From NCBI RefSeq assembly GCF_041102575.1, contig NZ_JBGCUE010000003.1, positions 186,001-250,000 of the forward strand: DNA of 64,000 bases. The letters are read 5' to 3'. Every line of letters begins with the position of its first letter. Within the stretch, counting starts at the first letter, position 1. Below are positions 37,374 through 46,367 of the stretch, piece after piece. The stretch comes from Tenuifilum sp. 4138str. Its GTDB lineage: Bacteria > Bacteroidota > Bacteroidia > Bacteroidales > Tenuifilaceae. The position numbers and the translations under genes were made by a program. Below the pieces are notes generated by a model. That model was not told the DNA's origin, did no database searches, and saw only the letters and a list, made by a program, of their open reading frames with translations.

Positions 37374-38885
37374 TTAGTAAGGAAGCAAGCTGCGCTTTAA
37401 CCCGTATGTTTTCCAGTTGTCGGAGTGGGTTACGGTAAAATCGCTCATGGCCACCTTTTCCATCTTGGTGATAAAATCGAAATAGGCTGCAATTATTGCC
37501 ATATCCTCAAAGATTTTACTACCACGAGGCTGAATATCCATCAGCTCATCAAGGTGTTCGGGTATGAAGTGGGTGTTGTAGTTACCCATCCTAAAGTCGT
37601 GGTTATCCATGATACGCTCAAGGAAGCGGATGGATGTTTTCACCCCGGTGATTTTGTACTCAAACAAAGCCCGTTTCATTCGGTTGATGGCCTCGGTACG
37701 GTCGCGCCCCCAAGTAATTAGCTTGCTAATCATGGGGTCGTAGTAAATAGGAATTTCGTAGCCCTCGTAAGCATAGCCATCGGTTCTAACGCCAAGCCCA
37801 TTGGGCTCGCTGATGTGCCTGATAAGTCCGGGCGATGGCATAAAGTTGTTGAACGGATCCTCGGCAAGTATGCGGCACTCAATGGCATGCCCGTGCTGGG
37901 CTATCTCATCCTGCCTGAACGATATTGGTAATCCGGAAGCAATTCGGATTTGCTCCTTAACAAGATCGATTCCGGTTACACGCTCGGTAATGGGGTGTTC
38001 AACCTGTAGACGGGTGTTCATTTCAAGGAAGTAGAAGTTGCGGTTGCCATCAACAAGGAACTCAATGGTACCTGCACCAACATAGTTTACCGCTTTAGCG
38101 GCAGCCACGGCAGCTTTCCCCATTTCCTCCCTAAGCTCAGGGGTAAGGAATGGCGATGGGGTCTCCTCAATCACCTTTTGGTGGCGGCGCTGTATGGAGC
38201 ACTCGCGCTCAAAAAGGTGAACAGTATTCCCATGCCTATCGGCAAGTATCTGAAACTCGATGTGGTGGGGCGATTCAACATACTTCTCAATATACACCGT
38301 ATCGTCGCCAAAGGCCGACAATGCCTCCGATTGAGCCATTTTAACGGCCGAAATAAGATCTTCGGGACGGCGAACCAGTCGCATTCCCTTGCCTCCACCA
38401 CCGGCTGAGGCTTTAATTATGACGGGTAAACCAATCTCATCAACAATTTTGCGAACGGTTTCCATGTCCGAAACCTTTTGCTGGGTTCCAGGTACCACGG
38501 GTACGCCGGCAGCAATCATGGTTTGGCGGGCGGTTATCTTATCGCCCATTTGGTTAATGGCATCGGGGTCGGGCCCAATAAAGGTTATGCCTGCGGCGGC
38601 GCATTTACGGGCAAACTCAGCGTTTTCCGAAAGGAAACCGTAGCCCGGGTGAATGGCATCGGCGCCTGCCTTAAGGGCAACCTCAATAATCTTATCGCCA
38701 TTCAGGTAGCTCTCGCGCGAGGGCGATGGCCCAATGTGGTATGCCTCATCGGCATAGCGCACATGGAGTGCACGTCGGTCGGCATCGGAGTAAACCGCAA
38801 CGGAGAGTATCCCCATCTCGCGGCATGAGCGGATAACCCGGACTGCAATCTCGCCCCGGTTAGCAATTAATACTTTTTTAATCAT
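37374..38885 (-). CDS. accC: Biotin carboxylase subunit of an acyl-CoA carboxylase
   Basis: A 503-residue ATP-grasp enzyme that carboxylates the carrier-bound biotin using bicarbonate and ATP. It starts KKVLIANRGEIAVRVIRSC, has HPGYGFLSENAEFA, the glycine-rich lid KASAGGGGKGMR, EFLVDGNRNFYFLEMNTRLQVEHP with the metal-binding glutamate and asparagine region, and the biotin carboxylase C-terminal domain. About 50 residues follow the usual end. I chose the ATG at 38885 because a promoter lies at 38911-38942, inside a longer open frame. It heads the operon accC-carrier-carboxyltransferase-carbonic anhydrase. Confidence 0.95.
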   Translation of the reverse strand: MIKKVLIANRGEIAVRVIRSCREMGILSVAVYSDADRRALHVRYADEAYHIGPSPSRESYLNGDKIIEVALKAGADAIHPGYGFLSENAEFARKCAAAGITFIGPDPDAINQMGDKITARQTMIAAGVPVVPGTQQKVSDMETVRKIVDEIGLPVIIKASAGGGGKGMRLVRRPEDLISAVKMAQSEALSAFGDDTVYIEKYVESPHHIEFQILADRHGNTVHLFERECSIQRRHQKVIEETPSPFLTPELREEMGKAAVAAAKAVNYVGAGTIEFLVDGNRNFYFLEMNTRLQVEHPITERVTGIDLVKEQIRIASGLPISFRQDEIAQHGHAIECRILAEDPFNNFMPSPGLIRHISEPNGLGVRTDGYAYEGYEIPIYYDPMISKLITWGRDRTEAINRMKRALFEYKITGVKTSIRFLERIMDNHDFRMGNYNTHFIPEHLDELMDIQPRGSKIFEDMAIIAAYFDFITKMEKVAMSDFTVTHSDNWKTYGLKRSLLPY

Positions 38886-38910
38886 AGTTGTCCCAGATAT
38901 GAATCCGAGG

Positions 38911-38942
38911 CAAAGGTATAGAAAAAAATATTTTTTGTGCAA
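38911..38942 (-). promoter_or_regulatory. Promoter of the acyl-CoA carboxylase operon
   Basis: On the minus strand TTG (38942-38940) is followed after 21 bases by TACCTTTG (38918-38911), a match to the Bacteroidota TTG/TTTG and TAnnTTTG elements. It lies about 25 bases before the accC ATG. Confidence 0.6.
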
Positions 38943-39862
38943 GCATTTTTATACAAATATGTTGTTCGGCATAATTATATAGCATGCTTGTTTTTGCTGC
39001 AAACGTTTTAAATCAACACTTTCGGTAAAACGTTCGTTTGATAATTTTTAATCGTTCTAAAGGAAGTTGATGGTTGGGGCGAGTTTGATAGAATACAGAA
39101 TACGCTGAGTTTGTTGCTTACACTGCAATAAAAATATGCGATTGTTGATAATTAAGGTGTGTTTAGTGTTTGGTGTATTGTGTATAGTTTGGTAATGGAA
39201 CGCAGATGACACAGATAATGCAGATTCACACTGTGCAACTCTGTGATACTGCTGTTGCTCAGTTCACGAAACGATTGTCATGCTGTTCCCCGTCGAAGCA
39301 TATCATTGAACTTATAACTCTTCATTAATGAGATTCCTCGACTAGCTCGGAATGACAATACCATTAGCTCTCTCACTCCCTTTGTCATGCTGAGCGTTGC
39401 CGAAGCATCTCTTTTTTACCATCAATTCCTTTCCCTTTTAGTTGGTTTCCCAGCAGTTGCTCTTTGCAATGCTTTCCTGTTGCGACGCAAAGCTTCAACC
39501 TTGCTCTTTGGAAAAAGTGTTGTGTGCATCGCTGTACATGTAGGGTTGCCATGGCGTTACAAATATTTTGCCCCTACGGGGCTGGAAGCGTTGTTCGTTG
39601 TTCGTGAATCGTTGATCGTTGTTCGTAAAAGAACCTTGAATCCATTACATTTATCCTTTATCCATTATCCATTATCCTTCTATCCCGTTTAACGGCTAAC
39701 GATTCACGTTTAACGCCTCATATTCCTCTAAATTCCAAATATTCTCCATTTTTTCCGTTTTAATGTTTACTAGCCATTCACCATGTCCATCCGCTAATTC
39801 TATACCTCCATTACTTCATCATTAAAAAGCTATATTTGCAAAAACATAAAAATATATGCATC
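38943..39862. other. Intergenic region with degenerate repeat remnants
   Basis: These 900 bases between divergent operons contain no convincing gene. The stretch from about 39460 to 39625 is a reversed, decayed copy of parts of repeats X and Y (shared blocks gcattgcaaagagc on one strand, and gcccctacggggctgg with the gttcgttgttcg run). TATATTTG at 39831-39838 could be the -7 box of the dsbD-like gene. Confidence 0.55.
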
Positions 39863-41917
39863 ATGAAGCGAATAGCTCTTTTAAAATCATTAGGTGTATT
39901 CCTGTTTGGGCTGCTTGCGCTGGGTCAAGTACATGCGCAGATGGACGATCCGGTTCAGTGGTCGGCAACCACCAAAAGGATTGACGCCAGCAAATTTGAG
40001 GTGGTGATAAGTGCCAGCATCGATGAGGGGTGGCACCTTTACTCAACTAAGCTGCCCGAGGGCGGGCCGCTGCCCACCAGCTTTTCCTTTGAGAAACCTG
40101 TTGGCTACAAGCTGATAGGCAATATCAAGGAGGTATCGAAGAGCAAGACCGAACACGATGAAATCTTCAACCTTGACCTTTCGTTCTTTGATGGTGAGGC
40201 AGTTTTCTCGCAGCTTATTGAACTTGAATCCGAGGAGGCACCCATAAACATTACGGTTGAATACCAGGCTTGCTACGCTGATAAATGTATCTATTTGGAA
40301 AAGAGCATTAGCACAGTAGCAAAGTCTTCGGCGCCCATTGAGGGAGCAGTTACAAGTATTGAGGGGCAGGGAAGCGAACAAACAGCAGTAGCCGATAGCG
40401 TTCAAACCGAGAAAATAGAGGTAGAGAGTGCAACCGATACAGGTAAAACAGAGGAACAATCGCTGTGGTGGTTTTTCCTTGTTTCGTTTGCTGCCGGACT
40501 AGCCGGATTGCTAACCCCATGCGTATTCCCCATGATTCCAATGACAGTTTCGTTCTTCATGGGTAAGCAACAGAACAGGGCTAACGCCATACTTAACGCC
40601 TTTGTGTTTGGCATTTCAATAGTAGCCATTTACACTTCGCTGGGGTTGATAGTTTCGTTGTTCAGCCTAGGTTCCGATTTTGCGAATACCCTAACCTCGC
40701 ACTGGATAACCAACTCAATATTTTTTATCCTTTTTATTGCCTTTGCGGCATCGTTCTTTGGACTTTTTGAGATAGTGTTACCGGGCAGCCTGGCCAACAA
40801 AACCGATAGCAAGGCCGATAGGGGAGGACTAATTGGCTCATTCTTTTTGGCTTTAACAACAGTTATTGTAAGCCTTTCGTGCGTAGGCCCCATTGTTGGT
40901 GCGCTGCTAGTTGAGGCTGCATCGGGGTTGGGTGCAAAACCCATTGTTGGGATGTTTGGCTTTTCGCTGGCTTTCTCCATACCGTTCACCCTGTTTGCAA
41001 TTTTCCCGTCGTGGCTTAACTCGCTGCCCCGCAGCGGTGGCTGGATGAATTCAGTGAAAGTTTTTCTGGGATTCATCGTGCTTGCCTTCTCGCTAAAATT
41101 CTTACTTACCATCGATCAGGGATACCAGCTTAACCTCATTAGCCGCGAGGGCTACATTGCTATCTGGATGGCTATTTTCACATTGCTGGGGCTATACCTG
41201 TTAGGCAAAATCAAATTCAAGTTCGATTCCGATCTTCAACATGTGGGTGTTTTCCGTTTATTCCTGGCCATAGCCAGTTTTGCCTTTGTTTTCTATCTTC
41301 TTCCCGGGTTATTTGGGGCACCGCTTAAAACCATTTCCGGTTTGTTGCCTCCACAAAGCAGCCAAAGCTTTGACTTGAAGTCGAATCAGGTAATTATTAG
41401 CCAGACCACAGCCCCTGTTGCCGACGAAAACTCGCTATGCGAGGAGCCTCGCTTTGCCGATTTCCTTCACCTCCCTCATGGCCTGAATGGTTATTTTGAT
41501 TACGACCAGGCTTTGAGTTGTGCACGGGAAAAGAAAAAGCCCTTGTTTATCGATTTTGTTGGGCATACCTGTGCTAACTGTAAGGTAATGGAGGCGCAGG
41601 TTTGGAGCGATCCCCGAGTACTGGAGAGGTTGCGCCGCGATTACATTATTGTAGCCCTTTACGTTGACGATAGAACTGAGTTGCCCGAGAGCGAATGGGT
41701 AACTTCGGCCCGCGATGGCAAGGTTAAAAAGACAATTGGAAAAAAGAATTCCGATTTTCAGGCTACCCGGTTCAACGTGAATGGGCAACCATACTATGTG
41801 TTGCTCGATAACCAGGAGAAGATGCTTGCTGAGCCTCGTGGATTCGACCTCGATGTGGAGGCATTTATTCAGTTCCTGGATAAAGGCGTTGAGGAGTTCA
41901 AGAAACGTAACCAGTAA
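39863..41917 (+). CDS. dsbD: Thiol:disulfide interchange protein DsbD
   Basis: A 684-residue inner-membrane protein that carries electrons from cytosolic thioredoxin to the periplasm. The signal peptide ends VHAQ. A periplasmic alpha domain (to about residue 150) has the CYADKC pair. The central eight-helix CcdA-like domain carries its two cysteines in TPCVFPMIPM and SCVGPIVGAL. The C-terminal thioredoxin-like domain has HTCANCKVMEA. All three pairs are present, so the relay is complete. The start at 39863 (MKRIALL) gives a proper signal peptide; the longer frame to 39836 does not. It is a single-gene unit with a terminator. Confidence 0.95.
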   Translation: MKRIALLKSLGVFLFGLLALGQVHAQMDDPVQWSATTKRIDASKFEVVISASIDEGWHLYSTKLPEGGPLPTSFSFEKPVGYKLIGNIKEVSKSKTEHDEIFNLDLSFFDGEAVFSQLIELESEEAPINITVEYQACYADKCIYLEKSISTVAKSSAPIEGAVTSIEGQGSEQTAVADSVQTEKIEVESATDTGKTEEQSLWWFFLVSFAAGLAGLLTPCVFPMIPMTVSFFMGKQQNRANAILNAFVFGISIVAIYTSLGLIVSLFSLGSDFANTLTSHWITNSIFFILFIAFAASFFGLFEIVLPGSLANKTDSKADRGGLIGSFFLALTTVIVSLSCVGPIVGALLVEAASGLGAKPIVGMFGFSLAFSIPFTLFAIFPSWLNSLPRSGGWMNSVKVFLGFIVLAFSLKFLLTIDQGYQLNLISREGYIAIWMAIFTLLGLYLLGKIKFKFDSDLQHVGVFRLFLAIASFAFVFYLLPGLFGAPLKTISGLLPPQSSQSFDLKSNQVIISQTTAPVADENSLCEEPRFADFLHLPHGLNGYFDYDQALSCAREKKKPLFIDFVGHTCANCKVMEAQVWSDPRVLERLRRDYIIVALYVDDRTELPESEWVTSARDGKVKKTIGKKNSDFQATRFNVNGQPYYVLLDNQEKMLAEPRGFDLDVEAFIQFLDKGVEEFKKRNQ

Positions 41918-41929
41918 GGTAAAAATAAG

Positions 41930-41962
41930 TAGGCTGCTCACAGGGCAGCCTATTTTTTTGTG
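41930..41962 (+). terminator. Rho-independent terminator after dsbD
   Basis: TAGGCTGC (41930-41937) pairs with GCAGCCTA (41945-41952), followed by seven Ts. It lies 12 bases after the dsbD stop and just before the 3' end of the convergent gene. Confidence 0.9.
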
Positions 41963-41970
41963 TCCATTTG

Positions 41971-42696
41971 CTAAGGAACTCTAACCAATTCGCCTGAACC
42001 CTGGCGGGTTAGCTCTATTGTAGGGTTACCGCTTAAGTGAATGTTTCCTGCCGTGGTAATATTTGCCTTAAGGTGGTCAGTTACCCAAATATGCATGGTT
42101 TCCGTTGAGCCCTGATTAGCCGTGCAATACTTAACTTGGGTTTGCGAAAGGTCGATTAGTGCGGCGCCATGTGCATTCAGGGTTGCATACTCAGCGTACC
42201 CCTTGCACCTGTATGTGCCAAAGCTTTCGCCCGATACATCAATCCTAAGTATATCCACATCTACGTAAGCACTGCAATCTACATAGTTACCCCAGTCCAC
42301 CAGGTAAAAGCTGTGGCTTTTGAAATTGTTTGGTATGGTTAGCTTACAGGGTTGTCGGACTTCTATCATGGGTATTTCAGCCAAGTGCAGCTCAATGTTG
42401 ATAATGGGGTAGTCCTTTAACCATCGGCTTTTCACATTTTCACGCAAGAGTAAAATATCATTTTGAATTTTAACATCAACATCGTGTATAACCTTATCGT
42501 GGCATTTAACAACAAGGAATCCCACAGTGTCCTGAAGTATGGTTATGCTAAATGAACCCTTTATATCGAATTTCTCAAGGGTAAGGGGAAGGCTTATCCG
42601 GCGTTCAGCCATATCACCCAGTGTGTAATCGTCTATCAGGCTACACGATTGGGAAATCCAAGCGAAAAGAATCAGTATATACAGTCTATTTCTCAT
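41971..42696 (-). CDS. GIN-domain (DUF2807) lipoprotein
   Basis: A 241-residue exported protein, start at the ATG at 42696. The hydrophobic segment ends ISQSC, so a lipoprotein is likely. The mature part has the right-handed beta-helix-like repeats of the GIN (head GIN, DUF2807) family: FDIKGSFSITILQD, KCHDKVI, LTIPNNF, then repeated short strands. The family is widespread in Bacteroidota with unknown function. The start lies 11 bases inside the preceding barrel gene, so it is the last gene of the five-gene overlapping operon. Confidence 0.72.
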   Translation of the reverse strand: MRNRLYILILFAWISQSCSLIDDYTLGDMAERRISLPLTLEKFDIKGSFSITILQDTVGFLVVKCHDKVIHDVDVKIQNDILLLRENVKSRWLKDYPIINIELHLAEIPMIEVRQPCKLTIPNNFKSHSFYLVDWGNYVDCSAYVDVDILRIDVSGESFGTYRCKGYAEYATLNAHGAALIDLSQTQVKYCTANQGSTETMHIWVTDHLKANITTAGNIHLSGNPTIELTRQGSGELVRVP

Positions 42697-43801
42697 TCTT
42701 GATAAAAGAGTATTTAATGCTAAACTCCACAAAATCGGCCTGGGCGAGCCAGTGGGCCTTTATAGCTATTGCTGCACTTATGCCCTTATACAAGTTGAAG
42801 CGTATTCCAACCTTGTTGGTAACAGCTCCAAAACCATAAAAACGGTTTCGTAGATAAATACCGGGTTGGAAGGCAATACTTATGCGCTCAAACCCCATTA
42901 GGTAAGTGGCATTAATCGCCATGGCTAAGTTGTCGTACCTGTCGGCTGTAATTGGAATATCGCTTTTATCTTTCACCAGGTAGGGTATGGAGTTATCGCT
43001 GTATGCGCTGAGCTCCAAACCAAGCATGGAGAGCGGTGCAAATCGGTATAGCTTTTCGGCCGAAAATCCTATAATGCCGTACTGCTTACCTGTAAATGCA
43101 TTAACCGATTTTACGCTGGAAAAAATGCCTACACTCCACGTTGTGTAGGGTGTGTTATCGGTTGGAAACTCGTTTTTTACCAGATTGGGTTTGCCAAAGG
43201 AGTACCTATAACCCAGTGAGGTGGTAAAGATATTAAACCCTAAATTTGGTTCCTTAATGCTTCCGTTGGAAGCATGTGCAAGCCCAACGCTTGCGGAGAT
43301 GTTATGGTTGGTGGTTAGTTTGTAGTTTACTCCCAGTTCGTACTGAAAAAAAACATTTAGTGGTGTACTCAATACCATGTTAGTTCTGTTTACAGGGCAG
43401 TGCCACTTTGATGCGTAGCTCAAGCCTACCGATAGGGTGTTGCTGATGTTAAACCGCCTATTGGTGTTTAAAAAGAAACGGTTGATAAAAAAGTATAACC
43501 CGGTTAGATTCCCGTAAAGGGTGTCGTTTCCTAACCCGGAACGATGTATTCCAAAGCCAATAATAGGATAGCTGTACTCCTTGTGCCAGAACTTGCTACC
43601 ATCGGTTGTTATGCCAAGATTTAGCTGAATCGCATTAATATTTTCTGACAGGAAGTAGGCCATGTAGCCATGATGGGGTATAATAAAGCCCGGCCGCAAT
43701 TTTAGGTCGACGCTGTACTTTCCCTCCTGTGCAAGGCAAACATGGTTTACAGCTATTGCAGCTATAGCTATCGTTAAAATTCGCTTGGCGTTTGATAACA
43801 T
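42686..43801 (-). CDS. PagL-like acyloxyacyl hydrolase (lipid A deacylase family barrel)
   Basis: A 371-residue outer-membrane protein with a signal peptide ending CLAQE. The second half contains LAHASNGSIKEPNLGFN, matching the active-site block of the PagL / acyloxyacyl hydrolase family, with H and S in the expected positions. PagL removes the 3-O acyl chain of lipid A. The barrel is longer than PagL itself (about 150-190 residues), as is common for Bacteroidota members. The start is the ATG at 43801, forming TGATG with the stop of the previous gene; a GTG three bases earlier is less likely. Activity on lipid A is inferred from the motif. Confidence 0.75.
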   Translation of the reverse strand: MLSNAKRILTIAIAAIAVNHVCLAQEGKYSVDLKLRPGFIIPHHGYMAYFLSENINAIQLNLGITTDGSKFWHKEYSYPIIGFGIHRSGLGNDTLYGNLTGLYFFINRFFLNTNRRFNISNTLSVGLSYASKWHCPVNRTNMVLSTPLNVFFQYELGVNYKLTTNHNISASVGLAHASNGSIKEPNLGFNIFTTSLGYRYSFGKPNLVKNEFPTDNTPYTTWSVGIFSSVKSVNAFTGKQYGIIGFSAEKLYRFAPLSMLGLELSAYSDNSIPYLVKDKSDIPITADRYDNLAMAINATYLMGFERISIAFQPGIYLRNRFYGFGAVTNKVGIRFNLYKGISAAIAIKAHWLAQADFVEFSIKYSFIKNEK

Positions 43802-44412
43802 CACTGAATCCTATAAATAGCCACAAACTCCAAAACCCGGTTGTATTGACCCTTGTTTAGCCGGTACGAAATATTATCCCTGTAGGGTCGAACAGGGAAT
43901 ATGGAGTAGGTTATGTTTAAGCCAAAACGCCACTTTGCGCTGTAGTTGTACTCCATCCCAGCAATACCGGCTATCTCAAACTTGTTGAAGGCCGATACCT
44001 CTTCGGGGGGGAAGGGGCCAAGCGAGTTCTCCTCGGTTGCCTTGCTTAGGTAACCAGCCGATAGGCCCAAAACGGCATTGAACCCGTTTACAAACCGGTA
44101 GCCAGCAACAACTGGTAGGTCAAAGTAGTTAAGCCGCATACGGTAAAAGTCGGGCGAGTCGGAGGAGCGGTCTTTGGCATAGCTGCCCTTTTGGATATAA
44201 CGAAAGCTGATGCGGAAAAACCAGTCTGGCAGAAAGTTGCGTTCAACCCAAATGCCTGCAATGGGGCCAGCCTTGTTGTAACCACCATAGGTATCGCCAT
44301 CAACCTGGGTTGCAGCTATTCCGGCAAGCAGTCCTCCTTTAAAGTTCTGTGCATTGGCCTGGTAAAGGCTTAGGAGTAATGGAATTAGTCCAATGAATAT
44401 CGGCTTATTCAT
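43801..44412 (-). CDS. PorT-like outer-membrane beta-barrel protein
   Basis: A 203-residue exported protein with a signal peptide ending ANAQN. Alternating strands (GGLLAGIAATQVDGD, YNKAGPIAGIWVERNF, YFDLPVVAGYRF) and a final FVAIYRI strand indicate a small barrel of the PorT/OmpW-like class. PorT-family proteins are general in this phylum and mostly uncharacterised. It begins eight bases inside the end of the sirtuin gene, and its stop overlaps the next gene, so it is part of the coupled operon. Confidence 0.7.
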   Translation of the reverse strand: MNKPIFIGLIPLLLSLYQANAQNFKGGLLAGIAATQVDGDTYGGYNKAGPIAGIWVERNFLPDWFFRISFRYIQKGSYAKDRSSDSPDFYRMRLNYFDLPVVAGYRFVNGFNAVLGLSAGYLSKATEENSLGPFPPEEVSAFNKFEIAGIAGMEYNYSAKWRFGLNITYSIFPVRPYRDNISYRLNKGQYNRVLEFVAIYRIQ

Positions 44413-45094
44413 TCTTAATCATCTCAATAAACTTTGGAACACCTACCGATGCTTTTTCTTTTATTACTGTAACATCGCGTCGCCAGATATTTATATCGTT
44501 TGGGTCAATAAGGTATATGGGACAACCTTTAGGGGCATAATCGAGCAGTCCGGCTGCGGGATAAACATTCAGCGAGGTGCCAATAACAGCAAAAATCTCG
44601 GCAGTTTGAACCAGTTTAATGGCCTCGTTCATCATGGGTACCTCCTCGCCAAACCATACAATATGGGGTCGTAGCTGGTACCCATCGAGGGTATCGCCCC
44701 AGTTAATATCGTTATATCCAATATCGATTATCCTGTTGGGGTTTCCTGTTGGTCGGGCTTTGGTTAACTCACCGTGCAGGTGAAGCACATTCTTACTTCC
44801 TGCACGCTCGTGCAGGTTATCAACATTCTGGGTGATTACAAATACATTGAATAGGTTTTGGGCATCGGCGAGCGCTTTGTGGGCTTCATTCGGCTCAACG
44901 GTTGGTAGTTGTCGTCGGCGTTGGTTGTAAAATTCCAGCACTAGCTGTGGGTTTTTCTTCCATCCATCGATGCTTGCCACCTCCATAACGTCGTACTCTT
45001 CCCAGAGCCCTCCCATATCGCGAAACGTACGTATTCCGCTTTCGGCACTTATGCCTGCTCCCGTGAGAACTATCAGTCGTTTACGTGTGGTCAT
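44405..45094 (-). CDS. cobB: NAD-dependent protein deacylase (sirtuin, CobB type), zinc-free
   Basis: A 229-residue class III sirtuin. The NAD-binding GAGISAESGIRTFR, the catalytic histidine in HLHGEL and the QNVDNLHERAG block are intact. Just after GLWEEYD the sequence FYNQRRRQL holds the Tyr-x-x-Arg pair that in CobB and SIRT5 recognises acidic acyl groups, so it may prefer succinyl- or malonyl-lysine. The usual two zinc CxxC pairs are absent: there is no cysteine at all between the catalytic histidine and the end of that insert. Its ATG overlaps the stop of the upstream gene (ATGA). Such zinc-lacking forms occur in Bacteroidota; I infer that it is still active. Confidence 0.92.
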   Translation of the reverse strand: MTTRKRLIVLTGAGISAESGIRTFRDMGGLWEEYDVMEVASIDGWKKNPQLVLEFYNQRRRQLPTVEPNEAHKALADAQNLFNVFVITQNVDNLHERAGSKNVLHLHGELTKARPTGNPNRIIDIGYNDINWGDTLDGYQLRPHIVWFGEEVPMMNEAIKLVQTAEIFAVIGTSLNVYPAAGLLDYAPKGCPIYLIDPNDINIWRRDVTVIKEKASVGVPKFIEMIKNE

Positions 45095-46296
45095 AAATCG
45101 AAATGGATTTTATAGAAATTTTCAACATCCCTGTTAAGTGTTAAATAGAAATTGTAAGCTTCAGTGGGATTGAACTCAAACTTAGTCCACTTGTCGTAAA
45201 GCGTTTTGGTACGGGCAATAATTTCCTTGTCGAAAATATTGGTGAGCTGTATTAGTCCGGTTTGCTCCTTGTTGATAAGTTTGCTTAGCAGTACGTAGTT
45301 TTCCCCTTCGGCCCATGAGCTAAGCGGGAAGCAATCCTTTTTTAGTTTAAGTGTGAAATCGCATAGCTTGGCGTTTAGTCCATCGGGGGCAGTTATGATT
45401 TCGGGCAGCATGCCACCTGCGCCAACCCATAGAGGAATAGCAACCGATGCAGGCTGAAAGCCCAGCTTTACCCACATGGTGGCAAAATCGGTAGGTTCCT
45501 TGGGCAGTACTCCCTGAATAACCACTGTTGATGATGAGTAGTACCGAACAATAAAATCGCGGAGCGGGTAAATCTTTTCAGCCTTAGCTATTTCCTTTGA
45601 TAAATCAATTCCGGTGATATCCTGTCGCAGGCTAACTGTGGCTTTGGTTAGGAAGAATTCGGCGGTAAGCTGACCGTTTTTTTTAGCCTCCTCAATGAGG
45701 TTTGAGGCTGTGTTAAAGCGAATGTATCCTGCCCCCTTGTTGGGTTCACCCGAAACCGAAAAGTTTGAACGGATAAGGTACCCTTCCGGGGCATCGGTTG
45801 AGCTATTGGCATCGTAAAAGCGGTAGCTGAAGTTGTTAACCTCAAAGTAGCCGGCTCCTCCCTTGGCATCGATAATGCCAAAGTTGGCCGATACACCCCA
45901 GGGCTTTGGAAGCGTATCGAGCATTTGGGCAAAATCGGTAATAGTGGCGCACCTGCCAAGGGCTAACTTCATGATGTAGCCTTCCATATCCTCAATCCTT
46001 GTTGAATCGGACTTTGGCTTGATATTGTACGATGCCGAGTTCATTATGGCAAATCCGGCGCTGTTGGTGCCAGCCCAGGCATGGCGCTCAGGGTCGTTTG
46101 AGTTGATGAGCGCTAAGTATTTAAACCGTGGGCCAACCTCAAAAACCACCTTGTTGTTAAAGTCGTCGGCATCGCGGTGTTTCCATAATAATGGGCGACC
46201 ATCGGGGGTTGCCTTGCCGCTGATAATGGCTGTTGTGCAAGTTAAAGCCTGAAAGGCTGCAACGGTTAAACCAATTAAAAATACATACCTTTTCAT
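45091..46296 (-). CDS. Exported N-terminal-nucleophile hydrolase (peptidase C45-like)
   Basis: A 401-residue protein. A hydrophobic leader (residues 3-19) ends just before C20-T-T-A, and the sequence CTTAIISGKATPDGRPLLWKHRD (described as C20 followed by TTA and GRPLLWKHRD) is the start of a C45/AAT-type Ntn hydrolase, in which the cysteine becomes the N-terminal nucleophile. Members hydrolyse amide bonds in small acyl-amino compounds. Further blocks (WAGTNSAGFAIMNS, GYFEVN, YLIRSNF) fit the fold. It is the first gene of the overlapping operon; the sirtuin starts inside its stop codon. The substrate is unknown. Confidence 0.82.
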   Translation of the reverse strand: MKRYVFLIGLTVAAFQALTCTTAIISGKATPDGRPLLWKHRDADDFNNKVVFEVGPRFKYLALINSNDPERHAWAGTNSAGFAIMNSASYNIKPKSDSTRIEDMEGYIMKLALGRCATITDFAQMLDTLPKPWGVSANFGIIDAKGGAGYFEVNNFSYRFYDANSSTDAPEGYLIRSNFSVSGEPNKGAGYIRFNTASNLIEEAKKNGQLTAEFFLTKATVSLRQDITGIDLSKEIAKAEKIYPLRDFIVRYYSSSTVVIQGVLPKEPTDFATMWVKLGFQPASVAIPLWVGAGGMLPEIITAPDGLNAKLCDFTLKLKKDCFPLSSWAEGENYVLLSKLINKEQTGLIQLTNIFDKEIIARTKTLYDKWTKFEFNPTEAYNFYLTLNRDVENFYKIHFDL

Positions 46297-46367
46297 GGTT
46301 GAATTTTCTTAAAAGATTTAATAAAATTTTTATATTGCAAGATATGAAATAATTGTAAAACTAAACC

